Below are positions 48,314-56,567 of a stretch of 64,000 bases of DNA, in pieces (within the stretch, counting starts at the first letter, position 1; the number at the start of each line of letters is the position of its first letter). The position numbers and the translations under genes were made by a program. The notes under the pieces were generated by a model, which ran no database searches, was not told the origin of the DNA, and saw only the letters and a program-made list of their open reading frames with translations. Source of the DNA: Synechococcus sp. CC9605 (lineage in GTDB: Bacteria; Cyanobacteriota; Cyanobacteriia; PCC-6307; Cyanobiaceae); the NCBI RefSeq assembly GCF_000012625.1, contig NC_007516.1, forward strand, positions 1,364,001 through 1,428,000, in the 5' to 3' direction.

Positions 48314-48559
48314 TTATTGAAAATTTTCCACCTGAAGGTTGTAAGCCGATACCAGCAGATTTTTATCCAGACAGATCTCAGCTGGAAATTGTGGCGACGC
48401 CGATTTGATCAGCCGCAAGTGAACATAAATCGGATTGTACCCCGCTCTCAGGCAGCACTCAAAGAATTTGGAGACAGCGACTTCGAGAAATTCAGTGCCA
48501 AAGAGAGGCGTCACCTGGCCGCTTTCGTGCACCAATAGCCCGAAGTAATGCATCCACAA
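48314..48559 (-). other. Ambiguous open frames on both strands, possible small gene
   Basis: An 81-aa minus frame (VTPLFGTEFLEVAVSKFFEC, YNPIYVHLRLIKSASPQFPA) and a 73-aa plus frame (IFHLKVVSRYQQIFIQTDLS, LKEFGDSDFEKFSAKERRHL) overlap almost completely. Composition is more AT-rich than the flanks. One may be a gene of recent origin or transferred; I cannot choose. Confidence 0.3.
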
Positions 48560-48621
48560 GCCAAAGAACTCGGGGACTTTACGTAAATGAGGATGATTCT
48601 CAATGAGTAGTAATACACACG

Positions 48622-48650
48622 AAAAAAGCAGGAGGGTTGCCCCTCCTGCC
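48622..48650 (-). terminator. Rho-independent terminator of the linker gene
   Basis: Perfect 9-bp stem GCAGGAGGG/CCCTCCTGC with a four-base loop, followed on the minus strand by TTTTTT. It lies about 37 nt after the linker stop. Confidence 0.92.
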
Positions 48651-48686
48651 CTTACGACTCAACGCATCGCTGCAGGCAGCAATGAA

Positions 48687-49559
48687 TCAGAAGCGGCCGT
48701 AGTTGAACTTGCCGCCATACATGCGGCGGTAAGCAGCGTTGCGGGGGTTGCTTACGGCGTTCGTGTAGGAGAAACCACCACGATCGCTGTCGTCTGAATA
48801 GACAGCAGCTGCTGCGAAGGAATTGAGATCCATGCTGAAACGCTTCACCAGGGAGGGACCGGTGTACATGGCGTTTTCAGAGCTGGCATTGGCCGGAGTG
48901 ATTTCGGCCATGCCAACGAAGGTGGAGCAGGAAGCCCGTGCTTCCGACTTGAAACCACGCAGATAGGGAACCGTGTCGGTTCCGAAGGTTTCGAGGTACT
49001 CCTCCGAGCGGACGAGGCTGTCAACGAAAGCGTCGAAACCCTCTGCAGCGATCAGCTGAATGCCAGCACTCACTTCCTTCTGATTGATGGGAGGGCGCCC
49101 CAGCAGGTGCTTGGTGGTGAGCTCGATACCGCGCATGGGAGACACGGCGTGGAAAAACTTGTTCTTGTACAGCTCAGATTTCACAAGGCCTGCCATGAAG
49201 CCCTGAACGTTGATGCGGCCGTCACAGAGGAAGGCTTCAAGCGAGACAAGACGCTGGTTGTCGGAGATGCCGATGTTGCCAAACACCTGCTTGTAGCCAG
49301 CGGTGATGGCAGCTTCCAGAGCCTGGCTGCCCGTGGAGGCATAGGAGTGGTTGATCGCCGAGTAGGGGCACTCCTCATGGATCCGGGGGCCCATACCAAT
49401 GCCCATAGCGGCGCACTGGTTTTGCTTGTACTCAGCAGGTGTAGATGCCGCCTTGCCCTTGTTCGAGCTGGCACTTTTGGCTGCATCCACGGAGTTCGCA
49501 AAGGCGAACGACACCCGCTGTTCGTGGGTGAAATCCCGCTTGTACTTCAGGGCTGGCAT
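48687..49559 (-). CDS. Phycobilisome linker polypeptide (rod-core/CpcG-like)
   Basis: About 290 aa from ATG 49559. PBS-linker domain: SYASTGSQALEAAITAGYKQ, VFGNIGISDNQRLVSLEAFL, GFMAGLVKSELYKNKFFHAV, ELTTKHLLGRPPINQKEV, DSLVRSEEYLETFGTDTVPY. The N-terminus is short (MPALKYKRDFTHEQRVSFAF), and a C-terminal extension of about 70 residues ends KFNYGRF. It attaches phycobiliprotein rods to each other or the core. It sits outside any phycobilisome cluster, with its own terminator. CpcG is the best guess, not certain. Confidence 0.85.
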   Translation of the reverse strand: MPALKYKRDFTHEQRVSFAFANSVDAAKSASSNKGKAASTPAEYKQNQCAAMGIGMGPRIHEECPYSAINHSYASTGSQALEAAITAGYKQVFGNIGISDNQRLVSLEAFLCDGRINVQGFMAGLVKSELYKNKFFHAVSPMRGIELTTKHLLGRPPINQKEVSAGIQLIAAEGFDAFVDSLVRSEEYLETFGTDTVPYLRGFKSEARASCSTFVGMAEITPANASSENAMYTGPSLVKRFSMDLNSFAAAAVYSDDSDRGGFSYTNAVSNPRNAAYRRMYGGKFNYGRF

Positions 49560-49675
49560 CCGAGAAAACAGTGAAATCAAATCAAAGATATGGCGATCGC
49601 TTCATCTATGGAGATGAACTTAGTAATAGTTAAAAGCTGCGTTACAGCAGCAATAGGCATTCATTGCTTCAGGCC

Positions 49676-49712
49676 AAAACAAAAGCCTGATCCCGGCCAG
49701 AACGCAGGCTCA
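49676..49712 (-). terminator. Terminator-like hairpin for the gene at 49759
   Basis: Minus strand AGCCTG/CAGGCT stem with a long loop and CTTTTGTTTT tail, 47 nt after the decayed gene's stop. Confidence 0.5.
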
Positions 49713-49758
49713 TCCAAGGGTGTTGGCCATAACCCTCGGGAAGGGTTGGTCTTGAATC

Positions 49759-49992
49759 TCAGCCGCCGTTGCAGTAGCGAACCGCTTCCGCCTGGGAGCG
49801 ACCCTCGGCCACAACTGTTTCTACGCAGCCGTTGAACAGGCGGCTCTCCTGCTTCACGGCGCAAAGGCCAACGGCAATGGCCGCCTAAGACACAGCCAAA
49901 ACCACAGTGGCGGAGATCTAAACCAGGCCATAGGCGAGCATCGCCCGCTTCTTGCCGCAGCAGGACTGCTGGTTGGAGGTTTCCTCGGGCAT
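49759..49992 (-). pseudogene. Small membrane protein gene with two in-frame TAG codons
   Basis: From ATG 49992: PEETSNQQSCCGKKRAMLAY, then GLV-TAG-ISATVVLAVS-TAG-AAIAVGLCAVKQES and SRLFNGCVETVVAEGRSQAE. Replacing each TAG by a sense codon gives an unbroken 77-aa protein with one membrane helix and Cys pairs. The protein-like continuity on both sides argues this was a gene. Both stops are amber, which could be chance. Confidence 0.7.
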
Positions 49993-50080
49993 CACACAAA
50001 ATCAACGCCGAGACTCTATGGATCAAGCGTTGGCAACCGAAGCAAAATCACGACCGTGATCACCGAACAGCCCCCAGGAC

Positions 50081-50715
50081 TCAGCCGAGGGGATCGATCA
50101 AGCCGTAAAGCAACGCCATTACCGCCAATTGGGTGCGATCAGCGGCACCCAACTTGTCTTTGGCGTTCACCACGTGGGTCTTCACCGTTTCCACCGAGAT
50201 GCCGAGGCTGCTGCCGATGCCCTGGTTGGTGAGGCCGCGGGCCACGCCTGCCACCACTTCCATTTCTAGCTCGGTGAGCTCTTCAATCAACGGCGGCAGG
50301 TGGGGTTCGGCGCCTGGGCCGCACCGAGCTGGCGAATCTCCTCGGGGAGATACACCCCACCTTCGGAAAGGGTTTGGAGGGCTTGAACGAAATCGCCCTT
50401 GCCGGTGCCGAGGCTTGATTTGAAGATCACCGCATCGGCGTAGGCCTGCATCGCCTCCTGCACCACGGCCTGGGTTTCGCGCACCAGCACGATCAACAAC
50501 TGGCAGGTGGGCAGCTCCGCCTTCACCCGCCGCAGCAGGTTCATGCCGTAGCCGGTCTCCAGATCCGACGTGCAGATCAGCAGGCTCGGCTTGTGGCGCA
50601 GCACCAGTTCCAAGCCCTCCTCTTCGGTGGTGGCGGCACCCACCCCGGCACGGCGGATCGGCTCCGCCAGACACAGGCAAGTCAGGGTGAAACGATCGCC
50701 GCAGCAGGCCACCAC
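50081..50715 (-). pseudogene. LuxR/NarL-family response regulator, frameshifted near 50310
   Basis: GTG 50715 starts a receiver-like domain (EGLELVLRHKPSLLICTSDL, LPTCQLLIVLVRETQAVVQE, LQTLSEGGVYLPEEIRQLGA). The frame breaks near 50306-50314 by one missing base and the HTH domain continues in another frame: LTELEMEVVAGVARGLTNQG, SLGISVETVKTHVVNAKDKL. Phospho-acceptor Asp is unclear, though TSDLETGYG fits. The gene is broken or the base call wrong. Confidence 0.8.
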
Positions 50716-50761
50716 CCGCTGGGTCTTGAAAAAAATGCGCCGTCACTTCGACGGCTTCACT

Positions 50762-51001
50762 CAACGCGCGCGACTCGAGCCGCAGCTCTATCCCAGGCTC
50801 TTCAGATGCCCTTCTTTTAGGGCTTTTGGATGGCTCAGCTGCAGAGCCATCACGCCCACCATCGCGACGAACAACGCCACGGATGCAGTGGGGATAGCGC
50901 TCACGCCCCAGACGCCAGGCCAGGGCGGCATCGACCACCTGCACCGTTTCGGTGTGCAGCTCGCCCTTGCGCTGAAGAATCAGGTCATAAAAAGGAGACA
51001 T
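50762..51001 (-). CDS. Mini-protein, paralogue of 35101..35256; 3' end unclear
   Basis: ATG 51001. SPFYDLILQRKGELHTETVQ and VVDAALAWRLGRERYPHCIR. Shares the YDLI...ET...AWR pattern with the gene at 35256. The frame has no stop before it runs out-of-frame through the LuxR receiver region, giving a false 306-aa fusion, so the real C-terminus is unknown and may have been lost. Confidence 0.5.
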
Positions 51002-51151
51002 GCAAACCGACGGCGCACTTCCTTAATTCACCAGCACGCCAATGGATTCCACATCCCTCAGTTGAGGGAGAGAGCAACACTCGCAACTCACTTGTTGGAG
51101 GGATGCGCACACCAAGCAGCGCACAAATAATGAAAAAGGCCAGGCATATCC

Positions 51152-51409
51152 ATGCCCTCCCGCCTAATCGCACCAAGCCAGCTGTTGCTTTTCAGCATCA
51201 GCCCAGTGATCGGGGCCTGGTGGGAAGAGCTGCAGGCGCAGAAGCTGTTTGAAGGCAGCAAGCCAGCAGTGAGTGAGCTGGATCAGCAGCTGTTTGCTGA
51301 TGGCCTGCGCCACGAGCAGGTGCTGCTCACCAAGCTGGAAAAGGCAGGCCGCAGCATTGCCCGGCTCCCCGGCAAACAAACGACAGCGAACAGAGCGCTC
51401 CTGCCTTGA
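51152..51409 (+). pseudogene. N-terminal remnant of a RecB-like nuclease/TM0106-type gene
   Basis: 85 codons from ATG 51152: PSRLIAPSQLLLFSISPVIG, AWWEELQAQKLFEGSKPAVS and DQQLFADGLRHEQVLLTKLE, resembling the start of large RecB-family nucleases. It stops abruptly at about 51380 where unrelated sequence begins. Only the first part of the domain remains. Confidence 0.55.
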
Positions 51410-51765
51410 TCGAGTGCTACCCCCATGTGGCCCTGCTGGCCTTGCTCAAGAGGGACTACCAAGTGCCCTACGAGGTGAGCCGCTCCGGCAAATACTGGAA
51501 AGCCGAAAAGCTGACGCGCAGCGAGCGGATTGAACGGCTGCTCGAACAATTCCAAGCCATCAAAACCGGACTCAATAAACACATCAGCGGCATCCCGGAC
51601 TTCATCCCAGCGCCCTACGAGGTGTCAACGCTGGCGTCGCTCAAACCAGTGGAAGACATGCTCGATGGCCTGATCTGCGCCTGGATTGGCATCAAACACC
51701 TCGAAGGCCGAACCGTTGGCCTGGGTGATGACACCGCCGCGATCTGGGTTCCACAACAGCTCTAA
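51406..51765 (+). pseudogene. C-terminal remnant of a DUF429 protein
   Basis: About 119 codons starting at TTG 51406: IECYPHVALLALLKRDYQVP, KYWKAEKLTRSERIERLLEQ and DGLICAWIGIKHLEGRTVGL are the second half of DUF429. The first half is missing. A deletion has joined it to the RecB-like remnant. Whether it is still translated is unclear. Confidence 0.65.
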
Positions 51766-51844
51766 GGCACCAAGCCCCCTTCGTGTCATTTGGCACAACA
51801 GCATTGAGTTGGAGTCAGCACATTTATGCTGTTGCTTCAAAGCT

Positions 51845-52072
51845 GTGGCCAGCTGGCTACGTCGATCCCTGCTTCAACTCGGTGACCGCGTTGGCCGCCG
51901 CGTGCAGCGCTGGCCAGAGGGATCCTGGCCTGATGCCATGCAACGCAGCCCCCGCCGGGTTCGCAGCACAGCCACGGATGTGATCATTAGCACTGCCCAG
52001 GCAGCTGTGGGGCTGGGGCGTCGGGCGGCACGCCTGGGGATGGAATCGATCAAAAGCGCCAGCAACCGATGA
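51845..52072 (+). CDS. Basic hypothetical, 75 aa
   Basis: GTG 51845 (frame open further upstream without a better start). ASWLRRSLLQLGDRVGRRVQ, RWPEGSWPDAMQRSPRRVRS then TAQAAVGLGRRAARLGMESI. Strongly basic amphipathic helices. Overlaps the next gene's ATG (ATGA). Confidence 0.5.
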   Translation: MASWLRRSLLQLGDRVGRRVQRWPEGSWPDAMQRSPRRVRSTATDVIISTAQAAVGLGRRAARLGMESIKSASNR

Positions 52073-52140
52073 ACAGTGGCTTGCTGGTGTTGTCTGTTTT
52101 GCTGTTCGTGGCCGGTGTCACCTTGATCAGCCTGGGCTGA
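52069..52140 (+). CDS. Membrane mini-protein, 23 aa
   Basis: ATG 52069, coupled to the preceding gene. NSGLLVLSVLLFVAGVTLIS then LG: one short transmembrane helix. The smallest candidate in the window. Confidence 0.45.
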   Translation: MNSGLLVLSVLLFVAGVTLISLG

Positions 52141-52224
52141 TTAAGCACAAGTACTCAACACGATTAAACGGATCGATCGGCGACCAAATTCAAAAAAAAT
52201 GACAGCGGTTGATACAGCTTGTCT

Positions 52225-52368
52225 ATGAAATTCGACGGATTATGGGCTTATCAAATTCCAAACACAATGGAATTCCTAGTTGCAAGCTGCTTCATTTTCC
52301 CGCTTTCTGCCCTGTGGATTCAATCCAGGGAAGACGACAACAATGAAGACGAGATGGACTTTCTCTGA
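52225..52368 (+). CDS. Membrane mini-protein with acidic tail, 47 aa
   Basis: ATG 52225. KFDGLWAYQIPNTMEFLVAS then CFIFPLSALWIQSREDDNNE and DEMDFL. One helix and a very acidic end. Followed by the tandem duplicated region. Unknown. Confidence 0.55.
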   Translation: MKFDGLWAYQIPNTMEFLVASCFIFPLSALWIQSREDDNNEDEMDFL

Positions 52369-52369
52369 A

Positions 52370-52582
52370 TCAAGCCCAGAACAGAGGCAAGTCTGAGGTC
52401 TTCAACTCATGGGCCACAAGATCGGTGGCCAACATGGTGAGAGCGATATTCATCAGGGCAAGTGACCTGCCCTGATTTTTCAAGGTAACAGCTCCTTTTC
52501 TGGTCAATTCCAGACGTTTTCCCAGAAGACATGCATTAGCTCTGAGCCGACGCATGCTTTTAAAGGCCAAAAGCCTTGGCAA
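52370..52582 (-). CDS. Mini-protein, copy A of a tandem duplication
   Basis: Up to 70 aa from ATG 52582 (or 52555). Basic N-terminus, then NQGRSLALMNIALTMLATDL and VAHELKTSDLPLFW. The C-terminal half corresponds to copy B at 52623. One hydrophobic helix is predicted. Unknown. Confidence 0.5.
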   Translation of the reverse strand: MPRLLAFKSMRRLRANACLLGKRLELTRKGAVTLKNQGRSLALMNIALTMLATDLVAHELKTSDLPLFWA

Positions 52583-52622
52583 TCCGAGTGATCCAAAGAA
52601 GATTGTATGGACTTTGCCTGAA

Positions 52623-52793
52623 TCAAGCTCTGGAGGACGGCAAGGCCGAGCACTTCAATTCATGGGCCAGAAGATCGGTGGCCAACATGGTGAGAGCAAC
52701 ACCCATCAGGGCAATAGCTATGCCCTGATTTTTGTCTGACGCAATAGTTACGTTCCTGGACAATTCCAGATGTTTTTCCCAGGAGAAATGCAT
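52623..52793 (-). CDS. Mini-protein, copy B of the tandem duplication
   Basis: 56 aa from ATG 52793. HFSWEKHLELSRNVTIASDK then NQGIAIALMGVALTMLATDL and LAHELKCSALPSSRA. The hydrophobic core ALTMLATDL is identical to copy A; elsewhere substitutions keep the reading frame, which argues both copies are translated. Confidence 0.55.
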   Translation of the reverse strand: MHFSWEKHLELSRNVTIASDKNQGIAIALMGVALTMLATDLLAHELKCSALPSSRA

Positions 52794-52990
52794 CAGCTCC
52801 AGGCCAATACATCTTTTCTAAGGCCATAAGCCTTTGCGATCAGAGTGATCAGCGGCATTCAGAAATGTTCTGTAATGAAAGCAATGTATTGAGATGAGCA
52901 TTCTTTCCTCAAATCGGTTGCAAATACTACGTTTTTGATTTGCAACAACAAAAGTTCTCGGGTACGTTCCGCACACAAAGCCACAAGCCA

Positions 52991-53170
52991 ATGGAACCAA
53001 TCGCGTTGACTCTGGGCCAAAAGTTTGAGATCGAGAAATTCTCACGCGAGATCGACAACTCAGATGATCTTTCTGCCCTGAAAAGCATTGCCAAAGACCT
53101 CTTGGTGGCGTGGCAACAACAGCAGGCCGCCTCAGCATGGATTGTGCGCCAGCAGTCCCAGGGCCTCTGA
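52991..53170 (+). CDS. Conserved hypothetical, 59 aa, faintly NblA-like
   Basis: ATG 52991. EPIALTLGQKFEIEKFSREI then DNSDDLSALKSIAKDLLVAW and QQQQAASAWIVRQQS. Two amphipathic helices with the acidic/hydrophobic spacing of NblA phycobilisome-degradation factors, but the identity is too weak to assign. Followed 27 nt later by another small gene. Confidence 0.55.
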   Translation: MEPIALTLGQKFEIEKFSREIDNSDDLSALKSIAKDLLVAWQQQQAASAWIVRQQSQGL

Positions 53171-53197
53171 AATCATCTCCTTTCGCTCTTAGCGCCA

Positions 53198-53389
53198 ATG
53201 GAAGGCAACCAAATGATCACCACACTTACGTTGGAGAGAGATGTTCTGCGTCTTCTGCACCGTGTCGTGGCTGAAGCTCACGACAACTGGCCCGGCGGTG
53301 ACGCCAACGAACAGGCCTGCCTGTTGAACATGAAGACCCAGCTCTATGCGGCATTGATGGACCACCTGCTCGAATCAGGTTCCATCTGA
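53198..53389 (+). CDS. Conserved hypothetical, 63 aa
   Basis: ATG 53198 (or 53213). MITTLTLERDVLRLLHRVVA then GGDANEQACLLNMKTQLYAA and LMDHLLES. Helical, soluble. Unknown. Confidence 0.55.
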   Translation: MEGNQMITTLTLERDVLRLLHRVVAEAHDNWPGGDANEQACLLNMKTQLYAALMDHLLESGSI

Positions 53390-53491
53390 GCTTTGTTCAG
53401 CATTAAATCTGTACTTTTCCCTTACCCAGTAGAAAAGCTCATGTGTGGGAAGCAGCCGCGGCAGCAGAATTGATCTGGCCGGGGAGTTCCC

Positions 53492-53659
53492 ATGCAATCT
53501 GATCGCTCCCGTCTGCGCGAACTCGAGATCCGTGTCGCCAACCCGCAGCACTGGAGTTCCGGCGAACACCAGATCGATGTTGAAAACCTGAGGCAGCTGC
53601 GCTTTCAGATCGAGGATCAACTCAAGAAACTGCGCCAGCACAACCAGCCATCCGCTTGA
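53492..53659 (+). CDS. Mini-protein, 55 aa
   Basis: ATG 53492. QSDRSRLRELEIRVANPQHW then SSGEHQIDVENLRQLRFQIE and DQLKKLRQHNQPSA. Coiled-coil-like C-terminus. Its TGA abuts the convergent LOG-family gene. Unknown. Confidence 0.6.
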   Translation: MQSDRSRLRELEIRVANPQHWSSGEHQIDVENLRQLRFQIEDQLKKLRQHNQPSA

Positions 53660-54574
53660 TCAGGCTGCTGGGCCTGCACCCCCCTGGGGGTCGTTCTGCG
53701 TTCGGCTGCGGATGAACTCCCAGGCCTCGTCCGCTGAGTCCGAGAAATGAATCAGATCGAGATCGTCATCTGAGATCAAGCCCGTCTCGGCGAGGTAGTC
53801 GAAATCCACCAGCCTCCTCCAAAACTCTGTTCCAAACAGCACGATGGGCATGCTGCCTTTGGTGCCCACTTGCCGCAGGGTGAGCAGCTCAAACAGTTCA
53901 TCAAGCGTGCCGAAGCCACCCGGGAAAAGGATGGCGCCAATCGAGCGCATCACAAAATGGAATTTGCGCAGTGAGAAGTAGTTGAACTTGAAGCAAAGAT
54001 CGGGGGTGATGTAGGGATTGGGGTGTTGTTCAAACGGCAGCGTGATATTCAGCCCGATCGAGCGACAGCCGACCTCAAAGGCACCCCGGTTGGCGGCTTC
54101 CATGATTCCCGGGCCACCGCCGGTCACGATCACATGGGATGAGCATCCATGGCTTTCCCCCTTATTGGCCTGCCCGTGCTGGGACGCCAATGAGGCGAAT
54201 TCCCGTGCTGCATCGTAAAAACGGGACAACTCCACAAGCTGTTTCGCATGGACGACTTGTCGCTTTAACACCGGTGAGCCTGGAGTTTCACTAAGCCGTT
54301 GCTCGGCTTGCGCCAGCTTCGCTGCTGCAGTGTCGTTGTCGATAATCCTGGCACCACCAAAAACAATGATCGTCGATTCGATCCCGGCTGTTTCCAGATG
54401 CAGATCCGGCTTGGTGATTTCAAGCAGCATGCGCACACCACGCATGGCATTGCTGTTCAGCAAGTCGGGATCTTCATGGGCAATTCGGTAGGTGGGGGAC
54501 ATCAGAATCGCGCCCAGGTTGGCTTGCTCAGGGGTTGAGGTGCCTGAGAATTGAGTCATCGGTTCAACAGTCAT
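53660..54574 (-). CDS. LOG-family Rossmann-fold protein (TIGR00730-like)
   Basis: 304 aa. Signature VIVTGGGPGIMEAANRGAFE and FPGGFGTLDELFELLTLRQV (PGGxGTxxE). The N-terminal 100 residues are extra relative to short LOG enzymes. Family members hydrolyse nucleotide monophosphates to release base or ribose phosphate, some being cytokinin-activating phosphoribohydrolases; substrate here is not proven. It lies 42 nt downstream of phoH on the same strand. Confidence 0.9.
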   Translation of the reverse strand: MTVEPMTQFSGTSTPEQANLGAILMSPTYRIAHEDPDLLNSNAMRGVRMLLEITKPDLHLETAGIESTIIVFGGARIIDNDTAAAKLAQAEQRLSETPGSPVLKRQVVHAKQLVELSRFYDAAREFASLASQHGQANKGESHGCSSHVIVTGGGPGIMEAANRGAFEVGCRSIGLNITLPFEQHPNPYITPDLCFKFNYFSLRKFHFVMRSIGAILFPGGFGTLDELFELLTLRQVGTKGSMPIVLFGTEFWRRLVDFDYLAETGLISDDDLDLIHFSDSADEAWEFIRSRTQNDPQGGAGPAA

Positions 54575-54616
54575 GGGTGTCAGTGATGTCGGCGGTATCG
54601 GCTATTTCGTCTTGCG

Positions 54617-56005
54617 TCAGAGGGTGTTGGCCGCCAGTTCAGCCAGTTCACTGCGCTCACCTTTGGTGAGGGTCATGTGTCCCACCAGGGGCTGACCTTT
54701 GAGCTTTTCCACCAGCCAGGTGAGCCCGTTGCTTTCGGCATCCACATAGGGATTGTCGATTTGATAAGGGTCACCGGTGAAGACAACCTTGGTTCCTTCC
54801 CCCACCCGCGTCACGATCGTCTTCACTTCCAGGGGCGTGAGGTTTTGCGCCTCATCCACCACCAGGAACTGATTGGGAATCGATCGGCCGCGGATGGTGT
54901 TGATCGCTTCAACCTCAAGCAAGCCCATGCCTTGCAAGTCAGCCCAGGCGTTGCGTGGTTCGCAGTGCCGTTGTTTCTTCGTCTGCTCAGCCTCCCCGCC
55001 GGGAGACGAACCTGTGATGAAGTCGATGTTGTCGATGATCGGCTTCGTCCAAGGGCCGAGTTTCTCCTCAAGCGTGCCCGGCAGGTAGCCGATGTCTTTG
55101 CCGAGGGAAATCGGTGGGCGCGTCACCAACAGGCGGGCGTAGTGATGGGTGTCGGCCACCTGGTGCAAACCTGCGGCGATGGCCAGCAACGTTTTGCCTG
55201 TGCCGGCCTTGCCCACCAAGGTCACCAGAGCGACCGAGGGATCGAGCAGCAGATCCAGCGCAAAGCTTTGCTCGCGATTTCTCGCCTTGATCCGTCCCAG
55301 GTGGGCGCGTTTCAGCCAGTGCAGCGGCTTGATGATGTTGCTGTTGCCTTGATGCCGGGCAAGCAGGGTGTGGCTGTCGTTGTGCTGATCCACCAGCACC
55401 ACACCTTCATTGGCCTGGAGATGCTGCCCCTCGGGATCGGCGACAGCTTCCAAAGGGAGTTGATCCTCGTCATGCAGGGTCTTGATCGTCTCCGCATCGG
55501 TGCTGAGTTGTCGGAACCCTGCGTAGAGATCGTCGATCGAGACGTTGTCGTTGACGTAGTCCTCGGCCTGCAGGCCCACCGCATCAGCCTTGATTCGCAG
55601 GTTGATGTCTTTGCTGATCAGCACAACCTCAGGTGCCTTCGTCAGCCCGCTGCATCGCATCTGCTCGAGGGCCACCGCAAGGATGTTGTTGTCGCCGCCT
55701 CCCCCCTGCAGTTCTGCCGGCAAGGCGTTGAGAGCTTGGGCCTGACAGAACACCACCTGCAGGATGCCGTGATTCGTGCCCTCAATCGGAACGCCATCGG
55801 CAAGGCTTCCGCGGGCTCGGTAGGAATCCAGGAGCCTTGAAATCCGCCGAGCGTTGCGGCCTTTTTCAGAGTGATCCTTTTTGAAGCGATCGATTTCTTC
55901 AACCACTTGGATGGGGATCACAACCCTGAGATCACCAAAGCGGTGCGGCGCCTCAGGATCATGGAGCAGCACATTCGTGTCGAGAACAACAATTTTGTCT
56001 TTCAT
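54617..56005 (-). CDS. phoH: PhoH family protein with N-terminal PIN domain (PhoH2 type)
   Basis: 462 aa. PIN ribonuclease domain at the start: IVVLDTNVLLHDPEAPHRFG, RDLRVVIPIQVVEEIDRFK-like region. PhoH ATPase at the end: VTLVGKAGTGKTLLAIAAGL (Walker A about residue 250), DIGYLPGTLEEKLGPW, QFLVVDEAQNLTPLEVK (Walker B). PhoH2 proteins act as RNA helicase-nucleases. Transcribed with the LOG-family gene. Confidence 0.95.
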   Translation of the reverse strand: MKDKIVVLDTNVLLHDPEAPHRFGDLRVVIPIQVVEEIDRFKKDHSEKGRNARRISRLLDSYRARGSLADGVPIEGTNHGILQVVFCQAQALNALPAELQGGGGDNNILAVALEQMRCSGLTKAPEVVLISKDINLRIKADAVGLQAEDYVNDNVSIDDLYAGFRQLSTDAETIKTLHDEDQLPLEAVADPEGQHLQANEGVVLVDQHNDSHTLLARHQGNSNIIKPLHWLKRAHLGRIKARNREQSFALDLLLDPSVALVTLVGKAGTGKTLLAIAAGLHQVADTHHYARLLVTRPPISLGKDIGYLPGTLEEKLGPWTKPIIDNIDFITGSSPGGEAEQTKKQRHCEPRNAWADLQGMGLLEVEAINTIRGRSIPNQFLVVDEAQNLTPLEVKTIVTRVGEGTKVVFTGDPYQIDNPYVDAESNGLTWLVEKLKGQPLVGHMTLTKGERSELAELAANTL

Positions 56006-56567
56006 TGAACCTCACCATTGGTGGATCAATTGGTGTTGAAAAGACCAACAAGATCGTGACCAAAAAAATCACTACAGCAGACCCCTTTCTCTCCGCAGGA
56101 AAGACGCAGGGAGAAAGCAGATTGCAACAACAAAACCAGGCAGGTCAACCAGGGTTTATTGCTTAAACCAAAGGCAATCGATTGCGTTGCCTTGATGACG
56201 TCAACTACGACGTACTGAGCTCAGTCGTCTTAGATCTTGCACCCAGGTGTAGTGGGGGATGTGTCGCAACGTTCTTCCCAATACAGATCGTGCTGAGATT
56301 TCATCGCTTGCTTGGGTTCGTCAGCCAGCACTGGCTGTGTTTTGTCAAATGCATTGAGGGGAATGCAGAGATCGAAAAAACCTGAACAGATCGTGACCAT
56401 CTCTCTCCTTGTCGCTGACTTATCTCTACTCCTCTCACCTCCAGAATCAATAGGTACTTAACCCATTCCTTTACACAAAATAAATGCTCTTCCCGGAAGG
56501 AGAAAGGCAATTGGGTTACTCAGATGGATGGACTCATCCGCGCTTTGAACACTTGTTAGTTGATTGG
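56006..56567. other. 560-bp stretch without a confident gene
   Basis: Contains the phoH leader, an imperfect inverted repeat CTTTCTC.../...GAGAAAG at about 56084-56116, and short overlapping frames at 56182-56510 with no convincing protein character. No RNA gene recognised. Confidence 0.4.

Larger units (their letters stand above)
52367..52850. repeat. Diverged tandem duplication, unit about 245 bp
   Basis: Copy A about 52367-52605, copy B about 52610-52850, readable along the whole length (for example CATGGGCCA...AGATCGGTGGCCAACATGG in each, and ATCCGAGTGATC / ATCAGAGTGATC at the ends). Differences are scattered, with few gaps. Confidence 0.8.

Noticed and set aside
50081-51001. A single 306-aa LuxR-like fusion protein
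   Set aside because: The middle third is the wrong frame of a receiver domain; only a frameshift explains the two ends sharing a frame.
51054-51069. TCCCTCA-GT-TGAGGGA inverted repeat
   Set aside because: Short, with a 2-bp centre and no tract of T; insufficient to call a terminator or operator.
54677-55840. 387-codon plus-strand frame
   Set aside because: Antisense to PhoH, whose Walker and PIN motifs are complete.
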